The translations under genes and the position numbers were made by a program. Shown one piece after another: positions 28,769 to 37,218 of a DNA stretch of 64,000 nt. Under the pieces are notes generated by a model. The model did not search any database, was not told where the DNA came from, and was given only the letters and a program-made list of their open reading frames with translations. This DNA is from Streptomyces zhaozhouensis (GTDB taxonomy: Bacteria; Actinomycetota; Actinomycetes; Streptomycetales; Streptomycetaceae). Numbering within the stretch: the first letter of the stretch is position 1; each line of letters begins with the position of its first letter. The stretch is taken from NCBI RefSeq assembly GCF_900230195.1, contig NZ_OCNE01000013.1:1-64000 (forward strand), written 5' to 3'.

Positions 28769-29514
28769 ACAGGGAACGCGTCAGCGTCGTCTTCCGCCGG
28801 GACTTCGGCGAGTTCGTGCGATGGCGTTCCTACCGCCTCGTGATGGTGCTCACCGCCGTGGCCGCCGTGGTCGTCATCAGCGGCTTCGTGGCGTTCCTGC
28901 GGTCCGACACCGGCCGGATCGACGGGACCGACGGGGACAGCATCCTGCCCGCCGCGACGGGGGTGGTGGTGTTCCTGCTGGCGATGCTGCCCCCGACGGT
29001 GTGTCTGCCGCTGTTCGCCACCGACACCCTGACCAGGGAGAAGAACAGCGGTGTCATGGAGGCGCTGCTGGCCACGCCGCTGACCCCGGCGGAGATCCGG
29101 CAGGGCAAGAGCATGGCGGTCTTCCTGCCGGCGCTGCCGGCGGCGCTGCTCGGCCCGCTGCTGGCCGTCGCCGCCGTGAACGTCTTCGTCTCCCTGCCGG
29201 TCAACGACGAACCGCTCGTGCCGGCCCCGTTGCTGCTCACCGTGCTGGTGCTGGTGCCGCTGTTCTTCCTGGCGCTGACCAATCTGACCATCGAGCTGTC
29301 GATGGTCAGCAGCCCGGAACTGGCGGTCTCGCCGTCCTATCTGATCGGGTTCGCGATGCTGGCGGGGGTGCCGCTCGGCGCCATCACCGAGGTGTTCGAC
29401 CCGACGAGCTGGGGATTCCTCGGCGGCGCCCTGGTGGTCACCGCCGCCATGTGGGCCCTCGTGTGGCTGGGAGCGCGGTGGCTGACGACCGATCGCGTGG
29501 TGCTCTCCCGCTGA
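28756..29514 (+). CDS. ABC-2 type transporter permease (second)
   Basis: A 252-residue multi-span membrane protein. The GTG at 28756 lies inside the 3' end of the previous permease gene (13-bp overlap) and is preceded by a GGAGAGG ribosome site. It contains LTREKNSGVMEALLATP, matching the ABC-2 motif of its neighbour, and a second motif with RQGKSMAVFLPAL. At least six hydrophobic segments can be seen. It completes the ATPase-permease-permease exporter and is the last gene before a strong hairpin terminator, so the PKS-exporter transcription unit probably ends here. The start could be slightly downstream, but no better ribosome site is visible. Confidence 0.86.
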   Translation: MPRLDRERVSVVFRRDFGEFVRWRSYRLVMVLTAVAAVVVISGFVAFLRSDTGRIDGTDGDSILPAATGVVVFLLAMLPPTVCLPLFATDTLTREKNSGVMEALLATPLTPAEIRQGKSMAVFLPALPAALLGPLLAVAAVNVFVSLPVNDEPLVPAPLLLTVLVLVPLFFLALTNLTIELSMVSSPELAVSPSYLIGFAMLAGVPLGAITEVFDPTSWGFLGGALVVTAAMWALVWLGARWLTTDRVVLSR

Positions 29515-29540
29515 GAGCCGGCGGGCCCGCGCGAGACGAA

Positions 29541-29575
29541 CGCCGGCCGCGCCCCCTCCCGGGGCGCGGCCGGCG
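29541..29575. terminator. Strong intrinsic-type hairpin, bidirectional
   Basis: A perfect inverted repeat has 15-bp arms (29541-29555 and 29561-29575) around a 5-nt CTCCC loop, followed by TTTCCCTT on the plus strand. It lies between the exporter operon and the convergent methyltransferase gene and can serve both. Confidence 0.85.
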
Positions 29576-29628
29576 TTTCCCTTCGGGCCTGTCTTTCGGG
29601 CCTGGTCTTCAGGAGAACGGGTCGGGTC

Positions 29629-30942
29629 TCAGGAGAAGGCGGGACCCGTCCGGATGAGGCAGTAGTCGCCCGGCACCGGCAGCGGCTGCACGATCGGGGC
29701 CGTGAGACCGGCCTGCGCGCACAGCGCCCGGAACTCCTCGGCGGTGCGCTCCTGCCCGCCCAGGTTGACCAGCATGTTCAGATCGGTCAGATAGTTGCCG
29801 ATCGCCTCGGGCTGGGCCTGCTCGGGGAAGACGGCGTCCATGATCAGCAGTACACCGTCCTCCTTGAGCGCCTCACGGACGTTGCGGAGGATGCGCAGGC
29901 ACTGCTCGTCGTTCCAGTTGTGCAGCACCGACTTCAGGATGTAGACGTCGCCGTGGGCGGGGACCGAGGCGAAGAAGTCCCCCGCCTCCGCAGTGAAACG
30001 GTCGGCGACGCCCGCGCGCCGCATGGTCTCCTCGGCCTCCGAGAGTCCGCTGGCCGTGTCGTACACGACGCCCCGCACCGACGGGTACTGGGCCATGATG
30101 GCCGACAGCAGCGTGCCGTCCCCGCCCCCGACGTCGACCACGGTGCCGAACCGGCCGAAGTCGAACTGGTGCGGCAGCAGTTGCGCGGTCATGCTCGACG
30201 CCTCGTGCATCGAGGCGTTGAAGTCCGCCGACAGCTCGGGGTGTTCGTCCAGATAGTCGTAGAAGCCGGTGCCGAAGTGCTGCGGGAACGTCGGCTCGCC
30301 GGTGCGGACGGCGTCCGCCAGGTTCTCCCAGGCCCGCACCATGTGCGGCTCGGTGAAGGACCGCACAAGCTTGTTGAACCCGCCGAACTGCCCCTCGCGG
30401 AGCATGTGTCCGCCGGCCTGGAGCTGGAAGACCCCGGGCGTCGCCTCGACCAGCACCCGCATCGCCGCCAGCGCGCGCAGCAGCCGTCGCGTCGCCCTCG
30501 GGTCCGTGCCCGCGGCGGTCGCCACCTGCTCGGCGGTCGCCTGGCCGTCGCCTATCGCGTCGAGAATCCCGAGCCGCACGGCCGCCCCCAGACACTGGGC
30601 GGTGAAGGTACCGAAGAGATGGCTGAACACCACACCGATCCCGTCCGGCGGCCCACCCGGCCCACCCGGCCCACCGGGCGGCGGTCCGTCGAAGCCGGGG
30701 GGAGGTCCGCCGGGTGCGCCGGGGGGAGGTCCGCCGGGCATTCCGGGAGGGGGTGCGCCGGGTGCGCCGGGGGGAGGTCCGCCGGGCATTCCGGGAGGGG
30801 GACCGCCCGGCATTCCGGGAGGGGGACCGCCGGGCATCCCCGGTGGCGGCCCGCCGGGGACCCCGGGGGGAGGGCCGCCGAACGCCGGCGGCGGCGTGGG
30901 CGGTTGCTGGTCGTCGGATGGAGGTCCCTGCGGGATGGTCAT
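29629..30942 (-). CDS. SAM-dependent O-methyltransferase with collagen-like Pro/Gly N-terminus
   Basis: A 437-residue protein. The C-terminal part from about residue 100 is a family-2 O-methyltransferase. It has a winged-helix dimerisation domain (about 100-190), the SAM loop VVDVGGGDGT, and LHNWNDEQC, which holds the usual catalytic His. The N-terminal extension (about 15-95) consists of repeated PPPGxPGG units and is very unusual for this family. The start at 30942 gives MTIPQG; the frame is open further upstream, but that part has no codon bias or ribosome site. Its position next to the PKS suggests a tailoring step on the polyketide. It could instead belong to something outside the cluster, since it is convergent. 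Confidence 0.88.
   Translation of the reverse strand: MTIPQGPPSDDQQPPTPPPAFGGPPPGVPGGPPPGMPGGPPPGMPGGPPPGMPGGPPPGAPGAPPPGMPGGPPPGAPGGPPPGFDGPPPGGPGGPGGPPDGIGVVFSHLFGTFTAQCLGAAVRLGILDAIGDGQATAEQVATAAGTDPRATRRLLRALAAMRVLVEATPGVFQLQAGGHMLREGQFGGFNKLVRSFTEPHMVRAWENLADAVRTGEPTFPQHFGTGFYDYLDEHPELSADFNASMHEASSMTAQLLPHQFDFGRFGTVVDVGGGDGTLLSAIMAQYPSVRGVVYDTASGLSEAEETMRRAGVADRFTAEAGDFFASVPAHGDVYILKSVLHNWNDEQCLRILRNVREALKEDGVLLIMDAVFPEQAQPEAIGNYLTDLNMLVNLGGQERTAEEFRALCAQAGLTAPIVQPLPVPGDYCLIRTGPAFS
30655..30900 (-). repeat. 24-bp-period Pro/Gly repeat tract
   Basis: The DNA encoding the methyltransferase N-terminus is built from about nine copies of a 24-bp unit (PPPGxPGG, with x being V, M or A). Several copies are nearly identical at DNA level. 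The tract is prone to copy-number change without frameshift. Confidence 0.8.
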
Positions 30943-31570
30943 GTCCCGTTCCCCTTGCTTTCGATGGTGGGTGACTCCTGCGTCCACGAGACGACAGGCC
31001 GGTTCCGAGTAGGGAATCCGCGACGCGGAGAAAGCGGTACCGGCGAGTCCATGAAGTTTTCCGCTGCCACCTCTCGGAGTTCGCCATGACGCCGTGTTGA
31101 GGGGCGGTGAAGGAGATGACTCACGCACCGGATCGCCCCGTTCACACCGGCGAGTCACGCGTATACATGTCAACGTCGCCGCGCTCGCCAGAAGGCGCGC
31201 GTCCTCAATGAGGTATGGCGCGATCGTAGCAGAGGGAAGTTCTCAACCTCGGGCGGAATCGGGGAGTTGACCGGTAGTGCAACGGCCCTTTCCGGAGCTT
31301 CTCGCCAACCGCTCCGATCCCGGTTCGCGAGCTGTTTGTTCCCGTTTGTTCGGAGATGAAGCCCGCGTGAAGGACTCGCGGGCAGAAGGAAAACGCGAAT
31401 GCCGGGCCGGCGGCCACTCTTTGTCACGGGAGATCACCGAACCCGTCGGTATTCCATGGAATGCGAAAGGTCGCGTTCCGCTTGTCGCCGGGCGCCCGCT
31501 CGGGCCCGCTCGGCGCCCGGCGCGGCATCGCGGCGTCAGCCGTTGTGCAGGCCGCCGGCCCAGCCCCGCC
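30943..31570. other. Intergenic region, no gene recognised
   Basis: About 630 bp lie between the methyltransferase start and the membrane-protein ORF. GC is lower than in the PKS genes. It must hold the methyltransferase promoter, but I see no convincing -35/-10 pair. Open frames here lack ribosome sites and recognisable sequence. Confidence 0.5.
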
Positions 31571-32539
31571 ATGATCCGTCGGTCATCTCCCGCGAGTGGT
31601 GGCGCGGTTGTCCACTGCGGTCGTGGCGGCTGGCACGTGCGCTGTCGTGGACCGAACTTGCTGGGCATCGGCCCGCTGATCACGCTGGCGTGCCTGTCGT
31701 CGCTGGTGGTGCTGGCCGCGCCGGGCGGTACGGCCGCGGTGACGGCCGCCATCGCCGCAGCCGCGGCCCAGCTGTATCTGCTCATCTGGCGGGCAAAACG
31801 GTGGCGTGACCCGGCCCGCGGCGTCGAGCTGCGCAGCGCCTGGCTGACACCGCTGCTGATGGCGCTCATCATCGTCTCCACCGACTGGAGTTGGGCGCTG
31901 CCGCTGGTAGGCCCGGCAGCAGCCTTGTTCGGCGCGATGGCCGCGATCAACACCTATGCCCTGGACGGCACGGCCCTGTGGCAGCTGCTCACCACACCGG
32001 GCGCCCTCAAGGCTGACGTGCGCGGGCGGATGGTGGCGTGGGCGCTGCTGTTCGGCCTGCCGTCCATCGCGCTGGCGGCCATGCTGTGGGCTGTGACCGG
32101 CTCGCGGTGGGGAGGTGCCGCCGTCGGCGGCGCCATCGCCGCGACCGCGGCGGGCTCTGCCGGGGCACCGCTGCTCGCCCTCGTGATGCCGGCTGTGGGC
32201 ACGGACGCCCGCGATCGCATCTACCCGGGACAGCGAGCGGGCGATCCGACGGGCGGACAGATGACGATCTTCCCCGTGGTCCTGCTGGCCGCGCTCCTGC
32301 CCGGCGTCATCGGCGGCTCGTGGTGGGGAAGCGTCCTCGCCGCCGTCCTGCTGGCCGCCGTCGTCCTGGGTGTGTCACCCGCGCTCACGGTGCGTCTGCT
32401 CCAACAACGCGGCACTGGCCTGCTGGAGGCGATGACCTCCCGCGACACCGCGGCCCTGCGCTCAGCCGCCCGGACAAGAGGCCCACTCACCCGACCACGG
32501 GGAACCCGCTCCCACCATGGGCTCGGGGGCACTTCATGA
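31571..32539 (+). CDS. Putative truncated ABC-type transport permease
   Basis: The open frame encodes a hydrophobic protein with about six membrane spans. It contains YALDGTALWQLL..PGALKADVRGR, which resembles the C-terminal half of actinobacterial multi-span ABC permeases. The frame is open upstream to 31277, but that part looks non-coding. The ATG at 31571 is only a convenient start, because residues before about 30 are not membrane-protein-like and no ribosome site is clear. I infer that the N-terminal half and the partner ATPase were lost, leaving a probable pseudogene next to transposase remnants. It could still be expressed as a small membrane protein. Confidence 0.5.
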   Translation: MIRRSSPASGGAVVHCGRGGWHVRCRGPNLLGIGPLITLACLSSLVVLAAPGGTAAVTAAIAAAAAQLYLLIWRAKRWRDPARGVELRSAWLTPLLMALIIVSTDWSWALPLVGPAAALFGAMAAINTYALDGTALWQLLTTPGALKADVRGRMVAWALLFGLPSIALAAMLWAVTGSRWGGAAVGGAIAATAAGSAGAPLLALVMPAVGTDARDRIYPGQRAGDPTGGQMTIFPVVLLAALLPGVIGGSWWGSVLAAVLLAAVVLGVSPALTVRLLQQRGTGLLEAMTSRDTAALRSAARTRGPLTRPRGTRSHHGLGGTS

Positions 32540-32838
32540 GCTGCGCCGGGAGGACGGACGAGGACAGCACACCTCGAAACGGCCAACCCCGCTCGCCGTT
32601 CCCACCTGGCCGACGCCTCAACCAAGCGCCGCGGGCGGTACGCCTTCCGACTCCCTCCGAAGCGAGGGGTACGCGGGTGAGGTTCCGCACGGCGAAGACC
32701 ACGGACAACCAGAGCGGTCGGGCGCGGGAGTGCGGCGCATCGCCGACCGGGGCAGCAGGGTCGCGCTGCGGACCGGGGCCGGTTACCTGACAGGACGTCG
32801 CCCCCGACGCATCTGGTCGCCACGGTCACCTGCGTAGG
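32540..32838. other. Intergenic region, no gene recognised
   Basis: About 300 bp lie between the membrane-protein fragment and the transposase remnant. Short open frames are present in all phases, but none has recognisable protein features or a ribosome site. It is possibly decayed insertion-element DNA. Confidence 0.4.
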
Positions 32839-33110
32839 AGACCGTATCCGAAGCTACTTACGGCTATGACGCGGGCAAGAACAGCAACGGTCGCAAGTGC
32901 CACCTGGTCGTCGACACCCGAGGACTTCCCCTGCCGGCCATGGTTACACCCGCCGACCCAAGGACGCATCCGGCTTCGTCGTACTCCCACATCGTCGGGT
33001 CGTCGAAGGCGAGGTTCCTCGGCCTCGTTGCCACGGAGGCCTGGCCGGCCCGTTGTCCATCCCGCGACCGACTACGCCGGAGGAGATCGTCAGTTGGTGG
33101 CGAGAAGGTG
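32839..33110 (+). mobile_element. Decayed IS5-like transposase fragment
   Basis: In frame from about 32850 the translation reads YGYDAGKNSNGRKCHLVVDT, then GLPLPAMVTPAD. This is the well-known GYDxGKxxNGRKRH core of IS5-type DDE transposases. After about 32955 the frame shifts and gives GFVVLPHRRVVEG, a decayed form of the C-terminal FVVLPRRWVVER motif, then a WW near 33105. An internal deletion and frameshift have therefore joined the catalytic core to the C-terminus. No intact ends or inverted repeats were seen. The fragment reaches into the 3' end of the convergent hydrolase gene. Confidence 0.75.
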
Positions 33111-34091
33111 CTCCAGCCAGTTGCGGCGTGCCGCGACAGCGGCCTTGCTGATCCGCGCCTCGGGGGCTTTCTGGTCGAAACCGTGGATTCCGCCGGGCCA
33201 CACGTGCAGCTCGACTTCGCCGCCGGCCTGCCAGATCCGGTCGGCGTAGGCGAGGACCTCATCACGCAGGCACTCGGCGGAGCCGACGTCGAGGAATGTG
33301 GGCGGCAGGCCGCCCAGGTCAGTGGCGCGGGCGGGCGCGGCGTACCGCGGCACGTCAGGTCCGCCCTGGACGTCGCCGAGCAGCGCGCTCCAGGCGAACC
33401 CGTTGCGGCCGCGGTCGAAGAGTTCGAGGTCGTCCATCTGCAGAGCCGAGGCGCTGTCGTTGCGGTCGTCGAGCAGCGGGGCGATCAGCAGCTGGCCGAG
33501 CAAGCGGGGGCCGCCCTTGTCGCGCACGGTCAGAGCTAGCGCGGCGCCGAGGGTGCCGCCGGCGCTGAAGCCCGTGACGACGATGCGCTCCGAGTCGATG
33601 CCGAGTTCGTCCGCGTGGTCGGCGACCCACAGCAGACCGGCGTAAGCGTCGTCGATCTGGGCGGGATAGGGGTGCTCGGGCGCGAGCCGGTAGCCGACCG
33701 AGATCAGCGTGGCCCCGAACCGCTCGGCCGTCTCGAGTATCTGGTCGAGCCCGGTGCGGTGATCGCCACCGTAGAAGCCGCCGCCGTGTAGGAAGTAGAG
33801 CGCCGGCCGTGATGCGGACGCGCCGGAGGGTGTGCACACCAGCAGCGGGATCTCGGGGGCGCCGTCCAGGCCGGGCGCCGAAGGCTGGGAGACGGTGAAG
33901 CGCCCGCCATGGCTGAGGTCCTCAAGCGCCGCCACCGCGGCGTCGGTCTCCGCGCGGATCACCGACAGCTTCGCGAGGGTCATCGGCGCCAAGTCCGGCT
34001 CCTCCGCCAGGTAGGTGTCGTAAGCGACCCGGAGTTCGGCATCGAGAGGAACGGGAACGGCGGGCACGGTCTTTCCAGGTTCAAGATCCAT
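33090..34091 (-). CDS. Alpha/beta hydrolase (HSL/type IV esterase family)
   Basis: A 333-residue predicted esterase or lipase. It has the oxyanion motif HGGG (about residue 100), the nucleophile elbow GFSAGG (about 168-173), and C-terminal Asp and His in DVGSAECLRDE and GIHGF, so the triad is complete. YRLAPEHPYPA is typical of the hormone-sensitive-lipase family. It has no signal peptide, so it is probably cytoplasmic. It stands alone between two transposase remnants, and its last codons overlap the IS5-like fragment. The C-terminus may thus have been altered by the insertion, but the length is normal. The physiological substrate is unknown. Confidence 0.88.
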   Translation of the reverse strand: MDLEPGKTVPAVPVPLDAELRVAYDTYLAEEPDLAPMTLAKLSVIRAETDAAVAALEDLSHGGRFTVSQPSAPGLDGAPEIPLLVCTPSGASASRPALYFLHGGGFYGGDHRTGLDQILETAERFGATLISVGYRLAPEHPYPAQIDDAYAGLLWVADHADELGIDSERIVVTGFSAGGTLGAALALTVRDKGGPRLLGQLLIAPLLDDRNDSASALQMDDLELFDRGRNGFAWSALLGDVQGGPDVPRYAAPARATDLGGLPPTFLDVGSAECLRDEVLAYADRIWQAGGEVELHVWPGGIHGFDQKAPEARISKAAVAARRNWLEHLLATN

Positions 34092-34194
34092 ACGCGTACG
34101 CTAGCGCCCCTGCTTCTTTCACATCATCCAGGTTTCAACACCTTGTCGATCACGCGGCAGGGTCGGGCGGATCGGCGGCGTGGGTCAGGCGCCG

Positions 34195-34490
34195 CCCTGG
34201 AACTGTGCGACACCGTCGAAGGCTTCCGACACCAGCCCATCGCCACCGACAGCCCTCCCAGCAGCGGACCGCTGGCCTTGATCCTGCACCTGGACGGCGA
34301 ACTGGCCAGGGCCGAGCCCCAAGCGACTGTGCTACCGACGGTGCACACCGCCGCTCGCGTCACCCGCGGCGCCAGACGGATCTGGCTGCGGATCGCCGAA
34401 CACTGGCCCTGCGCCCGAGACCTCGTCACCGCACCCCTTCCAGCCTCAGGTTTCCGCAGGTCGGAAGGGGCGCGGCGGTCGAAAGCGGTC
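34195..34490 (+). mobile_element. Decayed IS1380-like transposase C-terminal fragment
   Basis: One plus-strand frame reads AARVTRGARRIWLRIAEHWP followed by CARDL. The pattern VAxRxxRxxRRxxLRxxxxWPWA is the C-terminal signature of IS1380-type (DDE group 1) transposases. There is no start, catalytic core or terminal repeat, and the frame runs on into unrelated sequence antisense to the next gene. This is a remnant only. The region 34092-34194 shows nothing else. Confidence 0.5.
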
Positions 34491-36018
34491 AGATGTCTCG
34501 GAACGTCTCGATCTGCGCGCCCACCGAGTTCAGCCGCTCGGCGAGATCCTCGTAACCGCGGTTGATCACATAGACGTTGCGCAGCACCGAGGTGCCCTCG
34601 GCGGCCATCATCGCCAGCAGGACGACGACCGCCGGGCGCAGCGCGGGCGGGCACATCATCTCGGCGGCGCGCCAGCGGGTGGGGCCCTCGACCAGGACCC
34701 GGTGCGGGTCGAGGAGTTGCAGCCGGCCGCCGAGGCGGTTGAGGTCGGTGAGATAGATCGCGCGGTTGTCGTAGACCCAGTCGTGGATCATCGTCGAACC
34801 GTGCGCCGTGGCCGCGATGGCCGCGAAGAACGGGGCGTTGTCGATGTTCAGGCCGGGGAACGGCATCGGGTGGATCTTGTCGATCGGTGCCTCGAGCTTG
34901 GAGGGGCGCACGGTCAGGTCCGCCAGCCGCGTGCGGCCGTTGTCCGCCTTGTACTCGGGGCCGAGATCGTGGTCCAGGCCCATGCCCTCCAGGACGGCCA
35001 GCTCGATCTCCAGGAACTCCAGCGGCACCCGGCGCACCGTCAGCTCCGACTCGGTGACCACGGCGGCCGCGATCAGGCTCATCGCCTCGACCGGGTCCTC
35101 GGAGGGGGAGTAGTCCACGTCCCGGTCGATGTGGGGGACGCCGTGCACGGTCAGGGTGGTGGTGCCCACCCCGTCGATGCGCACGCCCAACTCCTCCAGG
35201 AAGAAGCACAGGTCCTGGACCATGTAGTTGGAACTGGCGTTGCGGATGACCGTGGTGCCGTCATGCCGGGCCGCGGCGAGCAGCGCGTTCTCCGTGACGG
35301 TGTCGCCGCGTTCGGTCAGTACGATCGGGCGGTCGGGGGAGGTGCCGGGGGTGACCGTCGCGTGGTAGACGCCCTCGGTCGCGGTGACTTCGAGGCCGAA
35401 GCGGCGCAGCGCCATCATGTGCGGCTCGACGGTGCGGGTGCCGAGGTCGCAGCCGCCCGCGTACGGGATCTTGAACTGCTCCATGCGGTGCATCAGCGGC
35501 CCGAGGAACATGATGATGCTCCGCGTCCGACGCGCCGCCTCCAGGTCGATCGCGTCCATGTCCAACTCGGCGGCCGGCGTGATCTCCAGGTCCGCGCCCT
35601 CGTTGATCCAACGGGTGCGCACCCCGATCGAGTTGAGCACCTCCAGGATGCGGAAGACCTCCTCGATCCTGGCGACCCGGCGCAGCACCGTGCGGCCGGA
35701 GTTGAGGAGGCTGCCGCAGAGCAGCGCCACGCACGCGTTCTTGCTCGTCTTGACGTCGATGGCGCCGTTGAGTCGACGACCGCCGACCACGCGCAGATGC
35801 ATGGGGCCGGCGTAACCCAGCGACACGATCTCGCTGTCGAGGGCCTCGCCGATGCGGGCGATCATCTCAAGGCTGATGTTCTGGTTGCCTCGTTCGATGC
35901 GGTTGACCGCGCTCTGGCTGGTGCTGAGAGCTTCCGCTAGCTGTGATTGTGTCCAGCCGCGATGTTGGCGAGCGTCCCGAATGAGCTGTCCGATCCGGGC
36001 CAGGTAGTCATCGATCAT
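34489..36018 (-). CDS. HTH-MurA fusion (UDP-GlcNAc enolpyruvyl transferase family with XRE domain)
   Basis: A 509-residue protein. Residues about 5-62 form an XRE-type helix-turn-helix (LIRDARQHRGWTQSQLAEAL, then SQSAVNRIERG). Residues about 72-509 form an EPSP-synthase-like MurA domain with SKNACVALL at the substrate Lys-Asn site and GGCDLGTRTVEPH at the loop that holds Cys115 in E. coli MurA. MurA makes UDP-GlcNAc-enolpyruvate for peptidoglycan and is the fosfomycin target. Ordinary MurA has about 420 residues and no DNA-binding domain. A strong inverted repeat lies 13-28 bp upstream of the start, so autoregulation is likely. It may be a second MurA paralogue acting as a sensor as well as an enzyme. 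From memory, streptomycetes carry this fusion beside aconitase (SCO5998). Confidence 0.88.
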   Translation of the reverse strand: MIDDYLARIGQLIRDARQHRGWTQSQLAEALSTSQSAVNRIERGNQNISLEMIARIGEALDSEIVSLGYAGPMHLRVVGGRRLNGAIDVKTSKNACVALLCGSLLNSGRTVLRRVARIEEVFRILEVLNSIGVRTRWINEGADLEITPAAELDMDAIDLEAARRTRSIIMFLGPLMHRMEQFKIPYAGGCDLGTRTVEPHMMALRRFGLEVTATEGVYHATVTPGTSPDRPIVLTERGDTVTENALLAAARHDGTTVIRNASSNYMVQDLCFFLEELGVRIDGVGTTTLTVHGVPHIDRDVDYSPSEDPVEAMSLIAAAVVTESELTVRRVPLEFLEIELAVLEGMGLDHDLGPEYKADNGRTRLADLTVRPSKLEAPIDKIHPMPFPGLNIDNAPFFAAIAATAHGSTMIHDWVYDNRAIYLTDLNRLGGRLQLLDPHRVLVEGPTRWRAAEMMCPPALRPAVVVLLAMMAAEGTSVLRNVYVINRGYEDLAERLNSVGAQIETFRDI

Positions 36019-36030
36019 GTCTTCGAGCCT

Positions 36031-36056
36031 ATCTCACATATGAGATCCCTCATCTC
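36031..36056 (-). promoter_or_regulatory. Candidate operator of the HTH-MurA gene
   Basis: ATCTCACATATGAGAT (36031-36046) is a perfect 6-bp-arm inverted repeat with a 4-nt spacer. A second half-site gives GAGAT-N5-ATCTC at 36042-36056. It lies 13-38 bp upstream of the HTH-MurA start, where a repressor would block transcription. The rest of 36057-36327 shows only GC-rich hairpins, such as 36128-36143, and no gene. Confidence 0.55.
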
Positions 36057-36327
36057 GGGGTGCTCCATTCGGGTGGTGACACGCCGACGGGCCGTCCCCG
36101 CTTCGGAGTTCCCCCGGACGGGGCCCGGGGGTCGCCTGACCCCGCGCGGGGCCGGGAAACCGGCCGGTCGGCCCCCGAACCCCACGCGGCGCCGGCCCGC
36201 AACTTTCCGATCGCTCGGCCCGCCGGCGTGTCGCGCTGTCCGACGGGGCCGGACGGGTGTCTCGACGGGGGCCCGCCGGAGGCGGTCGGCCGCCCGCCTC
36301 CGGCGGCGGCCCCGCGGCGGGGCGGGC

Positions 36328-37218
36328 TCAGGCCGGCACCGCCCCGCTCCGGGCCGCCTTGTGCAGCCGCGCGCTCACCCGGGAGCCCGACTCGCGCCGC
36401 GCGGCGCGGCGCAGCAGGGGTATAGCGAGCAGAAAGCCGAGGATCGCCCAGCCGGTCAGTACCAGCGCCACCATGGGAAGCTCCCAGGAGCCGGCCGGCT
36501 CGGCCACCCGCGCCGCGTCCGGCAGCAGCGCCGCGCGCAGGCCCTGAGCCATCCACTTCAGCGGGAAGGCCGAGGCCACCTGCTGAACCACCGCCGGCAG
36601 CGAGGTGATCGGGAAGACCGCTCCCGAGGTGACCAACAGCCCCATCGTGGGCAGCATGATCAGTGCCAGCGCCTCGCGCGGATTCGGCAGCACGGCGCCT
36701 ATCGCGGCACCCAGCGGCACCACGGCCAGCAGCCCGAGGGCGGTGACCCACAGCAACGTCAGCCACCCCTCGGCTCCGCGGGGCAACGGGCCGTCCGCCA
36801 CCACCGCGGCGGCCAGGAGCAGCAGCCCCAGCGTGCCGACCGCGACGGTGACCACCAGCAGGCCGTTGGCGATCAGATAGGCCGGTATCCCCCCGGGGGT
36901 GGCACGCAACCGCAGCAGCGTGCCCTCCTCCCGCTCGGTCACCAGCATCTGCGGGAGATTGACCAGCCCGATCTGGAAGAGCAGATAGGCGGCGAAGCCC
37001 GCGAGCACCAGATGGGACATCGGCGTGGCCGTGTCGGCCACCTCCCCGCCGACATAGACGACCAGCAGCAGCGCCACCACCACATTGGTGAGATGGCCGG
37101 ACATCTCCTTCGGGTTTCGCAGCAGATGGCGCAGCTCGATCCCGCCCCGGAGAAACCCGGCGCGCCAGTGCCGGCCCGTCGCCCCGCCCGCGCCGGCACC
37201 ACTCGTCGTCCCCCTCAT
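36328..37218 (-). CDS. ABC-2 type transporter permease
   Basis: A 296-residue membrane protein with about six hydrophobic segments. Its conserved cytoplasmic motif VTEREEGTLLRLRATP is diagnostic of ABC-2 permeases. The start overlaps the stop of the upstream ATPase gene (37215-37218), so the two are translationally coupled. It is the last gene of a four-gene operon transcribed leftward. The substrate is unknown. Homologous pairs are often annotated as multidrug or antibiotic exporters, but nothing here specifies that. Confidence 0.88.
   Translation of the reverse strand: MRGTTSGAGAGGATGRHWRAGFLRGGIELRHLLRNPKEMSGHLTNVVVALLLVVYVGGEVADTATPMSHLVLAGFAAYLLFQIGLVNLPQMLVTEREEGTLLRLRATPGGIPAYLIANGLLVVTVAVGTLGLLLLAAAVVADGPLPRGAEGWLTLLWVTALGLLAVVPLGAAIGAVLPNPREALALIMLPTMGLLVTSGAVFPITSLPAVVQQVASAFPLKWMAQGLRAALLPDAARVAEPAGSWELPMVALVLTGWAILGFLLAIPLLRRAARRESGSRVSARLHKAARSGAVPA

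Noticed and set aside
30655..30900. CRISPR-like or intergenic repeat array
   Set aside because: The 24-bp repeats are contiguous, have no spacers and encode in-frame PPPGxPGG units.
30943..31173. N-terminal extension of the methyltransferase gene to 31173
   Set aside because: The extra frame is not protein-like and has no ribosome site. The ATG at 30942 directly precedes the repeat tract.
33090..33540. Plus-strand open frames opposite the hydrolase gene
   Set aside because: They are shadows of the hydrolase, apart from the short transposase remnant that ends near 33110.
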